DNA from: Asterias rubens
Lineage: Eukaryota > Echinodermata > Asteroidea > Forcipulatida > Asteriidae
NCBI RefSeq assembly: GCF_902459465.1
Contig: NC_047078.1
Location: 1,284,691-1,348,690 of the forward strand
Length of the DNA: 64,000 nucleotides
Direction: 5' to 3'
This document shows positions 35,817-48,100 of this stretch, in pieces; position 1 is the stretch's first letter; the number at the start of each line of letters is the position of its first letter. A program made the translations under genes and the position numbers. The notes under the pieces were generated by a model. The model was not told the DNA's origin, did not search any database, and saw nothing but the letters and a program-made list of their open reading frames with translations.

Positions 35817-35830
35817 GTTGCTATGGCAAC
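35817..35830. promoter_or_regulatory. RFX-type X-box upstream of PDE9A
   Basis: GTTGCTATGGCAAC differs from the palindromic X-box GTTGCCATGGCAAC by one base and lies about 305 bp before the PDE9A ATG. A weaker GTTGCCATGGGAAT occurs at about 35704. RFX factors bind such sites in genes of ciliated cells. Regulation of PDE9A by it is inference. Confidence 0.5.
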
Positions 35831-36133
35831 AGTGGCTTGTAAGAGATGCGGTGTTTAGTTGAAGAGGACAGTCTTGAGATGTTTTAGAAACAGCGAAACT
35901 GCGACAGGGAGAGCATCTCAAACGCATCAAGTGTTATCGAAGTTCTCTTTGCGCACTAGTAATCTATTTCAATAGTGTCCTCCCCCGAAAACATCGTTTC
36001 TTGAAAGTTGACTACTCTAGCCTCAGCGTTTTATCATTATCTTACAATTTTTATGATATAATTTTATTTCACGGGTCTTCTCCGTGGTTCAACGTCCAAC
36101 AAGTGATTGATTTTTATTAAAAGAAGAAGAATA

Positions 36134-39100
36134 ATGGGGAATGGTGCTGCGTCACGCGAGAAGGACAACACTGCGTGCATTCATCTAGACGTAAATGGTG
36201 TGCAACAAAAGGTAAAACATACAATATTTATAGGTTACTTCATTATTGGACATTGTAAATTTATGATTGTATAAAGCAAATGTCGAGTTTGCTACATGTT
36301 ATTGGACATCGCACATTCTATGGGTTTGTACATGGAATGTCTACTTTGTTATGTCGATATTGGACACTGATAATTCACGTAAGTTTGTACAGCGATATTG
36401 GACAACATTTACACAGATTTGTTCAGCACATGTCTACCTTTTGTTTTCATATTGGACGATGAACATTCAAACGGGTTTGAAGAGCGAATGTATAACTCTC
36501 TGTTTTGATATTGGACAATGGATGTCGTGTACTGCGTTTCAAAGACCCTAATATACTCTCAAAACGGCACAACCAATTTAATGGCAGTGGTCATTATTGG
36601 TAATTACTCAAAAATTAATAATTATTATCATGAAACCTTACTTGGTAACGAGTAGTGGGGAGAGGTTGGTGGTATAAAACATTGTTAGAAACTGCTCCCT
36701 CTGAAGTAACGTACTTTTTTTTAGAAAGAAGTTATTTCCCACGATTTTGATTTCGAGACCTCAGAAATAGATTTTTAAGTCTCAAAATCAAGCATCCTGA
36801 AAGCACACAACTTTCGTGTGACAAGGGTGATTTTTATTTCATTATTATCTCGCAACATCGACGACCAAATTTTCACAGGTTTGTTATTTTATGCATATTA
36901 TGTTGAGACACACCAAGTGAAAAGATTGGTCTTTGACCATAAGTAACAGTGTCCAGTGTCTTAAAGGTATGCCGCTGATGATGTTTCCATTGCTGATTGC
37001 TTGCTTCGAAAGGCCATCAAAATAGAAGTTCAGTTCGGTCCACTGACTGAGCGGAGGATGGCGGTCGATAAACCCCAGCATGTAAAATGCAATTACTCAG
37101 CCTCTTCGCATGGGGCAATTTATATACGTACATCAAACAGACTAGTCCCTCGTGAAATGTGTACAGAGGCCGTTGTAGGTAAGAAAGGTATTGAGGTAGA
37201 AAATTTGACAATCAAGCTTTTAAGAATCGAATCATGAGTCTCTCGATAAGTTGTTTCCTTATTACCCCCCCCCCCCCCCCCCCACCGAAGCAAATAGAAA
37301 TGTTAATACTTGCCAAAGTAAATAGTAATATTATACTTTAAAGGTGTTGAGGTACAAAACTTTATAATCAAGCTTTTAAGAATCGAATGAATTTATGAGT
37401 CTCTTGATAAGTTATTTCCTTAATAACCCTCCCCAACCGAAGCGCGCATAGAATCGACCCCCCCCCCCCCCGCCCAGGCCGACTAATATTTCATTATAGT
37501 GAGTGAGAAAATTTAAGACACTTTACAGTTTGATAGTTGTTTAAGATCAGTAAGATCACTTGGTGTATCCCAACATGTGCATGCAATCACAAACCTGTGA
37601 AAATTTTGGCTCAATTGGTTATCGAATTTGCAAGGAGCAAAATGAAAGTAAAAATCTCTTGTACAAAATGTGTGTGCTTTCAGATGCATAATAAAGGCTA
37701 CAGCTGAAGTATTTTATTATATGAGTGAGAAATTACCTCTTTCTCAAAAAAACTACGTTACTCCAGTAGGAGCCGATTCTCACAATGTTTGATACTGTCA
37801 ACATCAGCTATCCATTGCGTGTACCAAAATAGTTTTTATGCCAGTATATTCCCACTTTGTGTATCCTAACATAATACATAAAATAACAAACCTGTGCAAT
37901 TTGGCTCAATTGGTCATTGAATTTGAAAGAGAACATTGACAGAAAAACACCCTTGTTGCATTGCTTTTATAACGCTTCCACCAGCCTGCTTTTATAACGC
38001 TTCCACCTTTGTTATTTGAGTCAGAAACTACCCCTTTATCAAAAACTATGTTACTTCAGAGGGAGCCGTTTCTCATAATGTTTTATACTATCAACAGCTC
38101 TCCGTTGCAAGTAGTTGTTATGCTGACAATTATTTTGAGTATTTTACCACTATGTTCAGTGCCTTTAATCTTCATCAAGTTATTTCGTGAATCCTGAAAC
38201 GGCTGATTAAACTAGTCTCTCTCTCTCTCTCTCTGAAGTACTGTTGATCTTTAATTTGATTTGAACTTGTAGGTAAAGTATATACGCACGGTTGAATAAT
38301 ATTAGCATTTCAATTAATAACGACAGCGCAGTAGCATGTTCCCAATGGGGTAATTATTATTCCAATCAAAGAGGTATTGTCGTAAACAGTCTGTTATTTC
38401 ATTATGAAATAAATATGCACAAAAGTTTTACCCGCAAGTTTACTTTAAATATTTATACACACCATGCAAAGCTTCAAACACCATTTAAAAATGCACAATG
38501 GTTGTTTTATGCTGTTGCCATTTGTTGCGTGCACGTACACCATCTCAAGATACATCTAAGGACACCAGACGGGGCAATTTCCAGGAAACCAGTTCCAGGC
38601 AATTATATAATAGAAAACATTGATTTCATTTCATTTCATTGTATTTCGAAATGGTTTATTATAACGAATCCAAAAGCTGAATTTCCAATGGTTCCTATTA
38701 AAACAGCAACAAAGAAGAAAGATTCAAAATGTAAATTTAAAACAAACATTTACATAAAATTGATGCTTTCTTCTTGATATAATTTTGTTAAGCAAGGCAG
38801 TGTTATAAAAATATCCGTCCTGGGGTGGATTTCACAAAAGTAGTCCTAACTTAGGACTAGTCCTAGGCAATGCTAAGAGATAGGACTAGTCCTAAGTTAG
38901 GACTAGGCAATGCTAAGAGATAGGACTAGTCCTAAGTTAGGACATCCTAACTTAGGACTAGTCCTATCTCTAGGTCCTAAGTTAGGACATCCTAACTTAG
39001 GACTAGTCCTATCTCTTAGCATTGCCTAGGACTAGTCCTAAGTTAGGACTACCTTTGTGAAATCCACCCCTGTTCTTTTTTGCAAGCAGTTGGTTGCCTG

Positions 39101-42100
39101 TGCGGCACCTAACAGTAGCCCGAGCCCTAAATGTAGGCTGACCTAAATGTAGCTACAAACATGTACCTAGATGTAGCCTGACCTAAATGTAGCTACATTT
39201 AGGTGCCGCACAGTTGCCTTCAAAGTTGCATGTGGAAATAACCCTGTGTAACATGGCCTCTCTCGAGTCGCAATGAATCCGGATTCCCTGTCCCTGGAGC
39301 TAGTTTTCTTTTTTCAAAACGACATTGCAATTATTCGGTAAAAGAGCAGGCAAATTTCATTGTGACGTAATTTTGACGGAAAGAGCCATTTTTGAAGGAA
39401 AAACAAATTCGCGTCCCGGGAGATCGAAGGCTTTAGTCAACTCCGGGCGAGACTGACCCGGAGAAGTGGTTTTGGAAGAGGTGCCCTTTACCAAGGAGAA
39501 AACACCTTGGTGCCCTTTCACTATCAAATCACAAAAACAAATTGTCAATTTCAACTTCAATACAATTTGTTATTCACTTTAGGAAATTCATTTTGGTCTT
39601 GAATTAATCCAGTTTGCAAAAAATGACATAAGTTTAATTTTTACCATACAACAATACAAAAAACACTACAAGACACTTATAATGTTGTACACTCTTGGGA
39701 AGTGCTTCATGCCGACCGCTCTTTGACCCTTTTCTGGGTCATTTTGAACAGATTCAGGGTCATACTGACTCAGAAATTGGTCAGAAATGTGATCCAAGTC
39801 CGGGTAAATTCTAACCCGGAGTTATATTTTGAGCATACATAAAATTAATAATACACGTACAATGGTTGACCTGAATGCACTCTTCCACTGGGTTCGCACG
39901 TAGCCGTTGTTAGATAGACCATTAAGTTTGTGGGATGTTTCTTGACAGGTTAAATTGTTTTTTCCTTAAGTGATTGATCGTGCAACCTAACAGAAAAGGC
40001 GGTTGATTGTTCTTGGTCGTAGAAAATAATGAGTGTTGCGTGTGAGTCGTGTTTCTTATTAGGTAATGCAATACAGTATACACTATCAAACACCAGCTCA
40101 AAACTCACCCATATCTACAATGTGAAAATGATTTGCACCTGTTGCACTTAAAAACCACCACCTATTTGTCCGGATAAAAACGGCACTTGAGGTGCTTCGT
40201 AACAACACATACGGTGCTGCGGGTAACCAATATTTGGCACATAACCGACACTTTATGCTGATTTTTAACAAGCATCAATATGTGAGAGCTACAAGATTTA
40301 GACATGGTGGACACATCGTTTGAAGCAACAAGTTGAACTTTAATAACATCTTTACCATCTCCTGACATTTTCTTTATATGTAAATACTTGAAGTTTCTAA
40401 AGAAACAATTATGAGTTATGAATTAAATACCTGTTATCTACTTGAGAAACGTATGTAAAACATCCTTACAAATTGTTATTTAGTATTTGTATTATTTAGT
40501 GTTATTACTAATATACAACCCTCATAACCATAAAGTGACCCTGGGTTAAAAACAATTTGTTATGCACGTCACGATCGCATTTCAACGAAAACGAAACCAA
40601 CAATAAACTATAGGAATACCGTACCCCCTAAATAGGTATTTCCGTCTAAGCTTTCGAGTGTCATTTGCTTAAAAAAAATGCAGCCAGTGCCCATTCACAA
40701 TACATTCATTACTCCTTACTGTACATGTCAATAGGAACCCGCGTACATAACGTCCCATGCCCTTCCTACGCAACGAACCCTTAAAGGCACTGGACACTAT
40801 TGGTAATTACTCAAAACAATAATAAGCACAAAACCTTACTTGGTGTAACAAGCAATGTTGATTGCATATATGAAGTAAGTTTTCGAGAAAGAAGTATTTT
40901 TCCTGGAATTTGATTTTGAGACATCAAAATTTGATTTTGAGGTCTCGAAATCAGACAAGGGTGTTGTTTCTTTCATTATTATCTCGCAACTTCGACGCCC
41001 AATAATATTGAGCTTAAATTTTCACAGGTTTGTTATTTCTATGCATATGTTGCGATACACCTAGTGAGATGACTGGTCTCTGACAATTTACCAATAGTGT
41101 CCAGTGTCTTTAAACCTGGATATGTATGCCTAACTTAAAACAAAATATTTTTGTTTAATCAGCTATTTCTTTGGAAAAAGCATTTCTCGTGAAAATTGTC
41201 CTTATAACGTTGCCGATTGTAATAATAATTCCATGCAATAATCCCGGCTGGCAGTGTGCCAAGTTATTATCGCGAACGTTCTCCTGGACTGGTTTCCAGA
41301 AATGGAGTTATCTAGAACCGTCTCCATTAAAAAGAACCTTGCTATGGTATTAACCTTTTTATTCATTATTCCACGTATTATCAATTGGCTTCAAGGAAGG
41401 GAACACTGTGATGAAGAAAAAACCCGGATATATTATATTTTTGGTTTGCGGTAACGCTACACTTGCCAGGTTTGTTCTTACCGCGGAGTAGATTTCCGGA
41501 TCTCGGGAGCTTAAAAGAACTGTCTTGCTTTAAGATTATACAGCAAGACAGTTCCCTTATAAGAACAAAATCTACCCGGCAAGTGGTATTAATGGTTTGA
41601 TTATACTCTACGCCCTACCTTTAATTTTACCCCATTAATTTTGAAATATTTATCAGAGTTGTAAAATGCAAAGGTTGTTCTGAGTTGGATTAAACTAAAC
41701 TATGGGCTTTTTGTTTTCAATTAATATTCATTTGAGTGAAACAATACCTTTTAATTTCTCTTTCTTCCTTTATTGACATGTGGAACAAAGAGCCATTACA
41801 ACAGCTTTATTCCACGAACTGTCTCTTGGGAGCTCCATGCCTTATGCATGTTTCTACAATCTAGACTATTTTAAGAGGAATATAAACTCCTACCTGCACC
41901 TTCCCTTAGTGATTTACTGTTTATTTGTATCACGAGCGAGCGCCATGAACGTCTTTTTTGAGACGAATACCGGCGCTTTAAAGGCACTGTACACGTTTGG
42001 TAATTACTCAAAATATATATAAGCATAAAACCTTACTTGGTATCGAGCGTGCAATGGAGAGCTGTTGATAGTATAAAACATTGTGAGAAACGGCTCCCTC

Positions 42101-45100
42101 TGAAGTAACGTAGTTTTTCAATTTCTCACTAAAATAACAAAACGGAAGCCTTTTATTCCTATCTGAAAGCACACTATTTTGTACAAGGGTGAAAGTTTTC
42201 ATTTATCATTTTCTTGCAACTTCAATGAACAATTGAGACCAAATGTTGGGATACACCAAGTGAGAATACTGGTCCTTGACAATTACCAAACGTGTTCAGT
42301 GCCTTTTAAATACTTCATTAGTATTGAAAGATTGTATGAACTAAACAATGGAATTGTCTCTGTCGTGCTTTTAGTTCTTTTGTTTTTACCTTATAAACTA
42401 GCAGCACTTCACCAAAAATAGTAAGTCCAGTTGTTCAGTTTATAAACTCGTTATTTTAGTTCTGAATGACGGAGAATATCATCAATACTTCATTAATATC
42501 ATTATTATTATTTTCATCTTTTTCTTTTTCATCTTGTAGCCCCTTACCGAGAGTGCCTTTAAGCCTTGTTTGGGGCGCAATTAATTAAATTAAGAATACA
42601 ATGCTAATGTTACGCTTAAGTGCTTCGCTCGATGGAGATTTGGGTACAACACTCTGCTCGTCAAGATGCAACATCTCTTTCTTCAACGTTCTTCGTGAAC
42701 ATTCGGTTTGCAACCAGATTCACCCCGGGCATTTTTTTTTCTGCCATCCAAAAGAAAATTGATTCACCGGCCATTTTTTGAATGGATTTAGAAGAAGGGT
42801 AAATATGTCCATTGAAAAGCACTACGAAAAAAAATCAACAAAAAAATCAATTGAAAGGCACAAAGTGACAATTTCCTCCTTCTTTTTCTTTCCTTTTTCC
42901 AGGATTTCCCTATTTTGAATTGATCCACCCCTTCCCGCGGAGATGCGTGGTTTTCAATTCAATTTCCACAAGGAAGCACGGCCTTGAGACCCTTGCTTTG
43001 GAGCCGTTTAGAATAGCCAATGTTACAACAAAAATTGTTTTCAAAATGGTTTTTAGCCGTAACCGCCAATTTGGAGACGGCCTTAAAATGTCTATTTCAC
43101 TTCTAATGGGCAATGTTGTGTCACTCTGGATGATGTAGCCTTCAACTTGGCCAGTCTACATAGTCACTCTGAATTTACAATTAATTGGACATTGTAAATG
43201 TTTATATCACTCCCGACTAGGCCAGTCTAAATATTTACGTCCCTCCGAATGTACCACTCTACTGTTCTAAAGCTATTATGTGTATGATGTATGTAATACA
43301 TCGGATAGCAATGCAACTCGTAGTCTGCTATATTGCCAGCCAGGGGAACCTTCACATAGTTTGTGAATATTTTATGTGTCGAGCCTTTCACCCGATTAAA
43401 AGTTAATTTATGGGTTAGTCGTCACCCGTTTAAAGATCCTTGGTTTGAAAATTGAAAAAAAACGGTGAACGGTATTGTGTGTCTTGAGAAAGTGTTTTGT
43501 TTGGCTGTAGGTAAATCACGGGAGCGTTGCGCCCAACAGGAATTAATACTATTTCACTCTTATGGTATCGTTCATAATTATCATGTTTAAATTCGTCTTG
43601 CATTACTAACAATACATAATTTTTATTTGCTGTTCATGGTGCGGAAAGGTTGTTCATACAGTCCTCCACCTTTGAAGTGAGGATGCATCTTTAAGTGCCC
43701 TAGAATGACAAGCGTATAGCCTCTATTCCTCTCTCAAGAACAAATCTTTCTCTCACCACCCCCACCCCCCTTCCTCTCTATATCTGTTATACTTTATTCA
43801 AATTTTTCGCTCCCTCGGGAGGATGTGTAGAGACCTTGTTGGATGTCATATTATACGGGGATTGTTTTTTGTTTCCGGTCGCGGTGCAAAATGAACCCTG
43901 AGAGAAAGATATTCCAGTATTGTGTATAACATCCTTGTTATTGTTTACGCCTGAATGAAGGGTATATCGTTAAATCATTCATTCATTCATTCATTCATTC
44001 ATTTTAGTTCATAAAAAAAAAAAAAACTGCAGCACAAGGCTGAATATACCTTTATCACGGTGAGGCCATCTTGATTTTACTTCATTCAAACTCATTGTAA
44101 CCTAACTGAGGCTGGACGAACCAATAATCTGGTGCCATGTTTGCGCAATGAATGTTAGCATTCATTACTGTTATTTGAAACAGGGAACATGACCAAGATG
44201 GTGATAGGGTGATAAAGGTATATTATGTTTCTTTACAAGGTGGAGAAGTTGTTAAAATTACACAGACGAAAGACACATACCATATCAACACCGTTGTGCG
44301 GGTGTACATAAATACAACTTTGGTATCTTGTTCGTTTCAATTTGCGTGTTTGTTTCCGATGTTCCTTCTTGGTTGTGATTGTACCGATAAATTGATTGAG
44401 AAAAAGGGTGCTAACTAATCGTAAAGCACAGGTTACAACCAATATTTTGTAAGTGGACATTATTTTGTATTAAGGTTATCGTAATTTCCCCCAGAGGAAT
44501 TGCATGGTGTCAATGGTGAGACGGCTAAGCGCGTATTAAAGCCCCCCCCCCCCCCATCACTTGTACTGTCAGGCCCATTTCTGTGATGGACAAACGAACT
44601 TGACGAGTTTTGATAAACCCGAGAATTTGATATAGACAAGAGACCTCCAAAGTAAATTAACTGATTTCAGTTGCCATGGCAATTAAAGGCGTTGGACACT
44701 ATTGGTAATCAAAATCATTATTTAATAAATGTTAAATTTGCATCGGGGATAAAGAATATTAATTTTTTGTTTTTACCCATATACACCGATGTAAAATCAT
44801 TATTGGCATAAAACCTTTTTGGTAACGAGTAATGGGGGGAGGTTGATAGTATAAAACATAAGAAAAACAGCTCCATCTGAAGTGACGTAGTTTTCGAGAA
44901 ATAAGTAATTTTCCACGAATTTGATTTCGAGACCTCAGATTTAGAATTTGAGGTCTCGAAATCAAGCATCTAAAAGCACACAACTTCGTGTGACAAGGTT
45001 TTTTTCTTTCTTTCATAGTTATTTCGCAACTCCGATGACCAATCAAGCTCAAATTTTCACAGGTTTGTTATGTTATGTATGTTGAGATACACCAAGTAAG

Positions 45101-48100
45101 AAGACTGGTCTTTGACAGTTATACCAATAGTGTCCACTGTCTTTAAGACAATCTTATTTCTTCATGGTGACCTTGTCTGTATTAGATAGGGTCTATCAGC
45201 AGAAACAGCTGGAATTCAATTTTGTTTTTAATCCAAGCTTTATTGCTTACATTTTTATTAGAGGGAGAATTCCTGATAAAATCAGCGACTAACTGCTGGG
45301 TGTCCTTGCTTTATCTTTCTGCATACAATCTTTCCTTATACAGGGTCGTTGATGAAGATAGTGTGTAGTCTGTATGCCTTTGAAACCCTTCAGCGAGAGG
45401 CCTGTTGCAGGCCCGCAAGGGAAAGGGCAAGGCCGTTTTCATTTTGCAGATGGCGCTTCCACACGTCCGTTTTATAATATATATCTGAAGTGTGTGCGAC
45501 ATTTTTGAGATGTTAGTTGTAGTATTGTGTATATCTATTTATTGGATTTAACCAATCGACCGTTTTTTTAAATCAAAGGTATACTTCAATTGCCTAGACA
45601 CTGGACACTCTTGGTAATTGTCAAAGATCAGTCTTCTCACTTGGTGTATCTCAACATAATTGTTATGCCAAATTAACAAACCTGTGAAAATTTGAGCTCA
45701 ACTATTGATCAATTTTGTTCGAAAAAATACCCTTGTCACACGTAGTTGTGTGCTTTAAGTTTTAGATGGTTGATTTCGAGATCTCAAATTAATTCTAAAA
45801 TTAAGGTCTCGAAATCGAATTCGTTGAAAATTACTTCTTTCTCGAAAACTATGTCACTTCAGAGGGAGCCGTTTCTCACAATGTTTTATACGATCAACCT
45901 TTCCCCATTACTCGTTACCAAGTAAGGTTTTATGCTAATAGTTCTTTTGAGCAATTACCAAAAGTTGTTTATACAGGATAGGCACCGGGGCGAACGAACG
46001 AAAAAAAAAAAAAAACGTTGACCATTCAATATTCTGGGTCCAGTAGTTTCTGATAAACTAACTACTTGTCGTACATAGGAGTCACAACTGAAGATGTATA
46101 AGGAAATATAAACCGCATCACCATCAATGTCCTTAAGGTTTGCATCTTTTCTCATTCTCTGTAGGTGATATTCGGTAGGAGATGTAGCTCTAAGGATGTG
46201 CAGGACCTATTAGCAGCAGCTGCTGGGGTTAGCAAGTAAGTTGGGGTTACGGGAATACCCTTGTGGGGTCTTTTAGACAATGGAACAATGGACCCCACAA
46301 TATAAATTCTTCATGGACCCCATAAGGGAATTCTTCAGAAACCGGAATAATAAAACAACAATAGCGGAACCCCACAATAGGATCTACAAACAGGTTGAAT
46401 GTGTGCATGTGGTGTAAACCAAAAGCCCATAGCCCGTCCCAATGCGCATGATCGGCGCGCAAAGGTTTCTGGGCGAAATCTGGGTCCAAGCAACACTGAC
46501 AGCCATTATGGTAGGCTGATTATGATGCAATGTGTTACACAACTATATAAAACCTGGCTTTAATAGTTACACGTAAAATACAGCATAGTAAACATTATTG
46601 GGAGCTTGATTGATTTTGCTGTAATAATCGTTTCCGAAGATGCCGTGATATAATGTCTGTGAGGCGCATGCACATAAAACGGCATATTGACGAGAACTCT
46701 AAATAAAGCAAAAGTATTTTTCAAATCCATAAATGTACTCAATCTACCCTGGAAGTTGAACTCATTATCCGGCTGCTGTGAAGCTACACACAGTGCCCCC
46801 CTACCCGGCAAAGTTGTAAAGTGCTGTGTAGTTTCGGATACAGCCTATAATCTTCACAACAACAGACCATTCGTGACAATTAAAGATCCTTCATTTTGTT
46901 CATCCGTAAGGAAAGCAACTATCTCGCTGAAGGACGTAGATGGCGCTCTTGTCAGTGTCTGTTCGGGAATGCCTGCAAACACATCAAGGTAAGTGTTACG
47001 AGTAGTGTTGAAAAAGTTTAGCTTTTTCGGTGATCTTTAAAAACATAAAGAAAATGTTTTACAACCTCAGCAAAAAGTAAATATTATTATTACTATTATT
47101 ATTACAAATAATACTACAAAATACACAACTCTGTGATCTGATCCCCTTCTTAAGTAAATGAAAGTCTATCATGCATTGCACTTTATAGAAAACAGTGGAA
47201 TAAAATAATTGACTTACCGGTAGTAATGGAGGTTTTTGTAAAAACGTTTTGTTCTTCTTATCTTGATGTTATGTTTTCTTCCTCCAGCACACCGTACAGA
47301 GTACTCGCAACTGAAGCAGAGGAGGTACCGCAAGGTAAATAGTGAGACTGAAAATTATAGTTTTATAACAATGGAACCTTTTTGGGCGCTAGGTGGCAGC
47401 AGACTTACCAGGTAATTTTTCACTGTTTACGGACGTAGTTCTGAGCAGGCGCACATTACCAAAAGAGCAACGTATTAACCTGGTAAGTGTGCTGCCACCT
47501 AGTGTCTTCAAATAAACGTTTCCCATTGATGAGAATAGTTGAATTCATCTAAAACATCATAAGAAGTCAAAATAACTGTGTTTCTTTTTTGTGTCAAAGG
47601 TCGAGAAGACGCCATGATGTATGGCGTCATTACTCAAGTAGCCGAACAGTTTAACAAGTAAGTAAACAAAATACATGCAATCGCTCGGTGAACTGCGCTC
47701 TAAAAGAAAAAATCAGAATTGACCTGGATTCAGATCACAGATTAAAATAGATCATTACTTAGGTCAGGCCAATTCTAAATTGAGTCTTGCACGTGTGTAT
47801 GCGCTGTACGCGCAACTCTCATTAGCCAATTTATTATGGGGCTTGCTTTTCTCTCAATGATGGCGTTAATGTTTGGAAAGTAACGTCACAACTGATGCAA
47901 TTTGATGCAGTGTACACTTTACCTCATGAGGTACCGTATATCTATCAAGATTGTAAAATATGTGTATTAATATGTCCCTCTGTGTATTTGGGCCTAATTT
48001 AATAGAGCTGTTTATAAGCTAAGAAAGTAGAAGCATAACACAATTATTTCGCTCACCGGAATCGGGTTACCGGCCAAACTTCCATGTCACTTTTACAATT

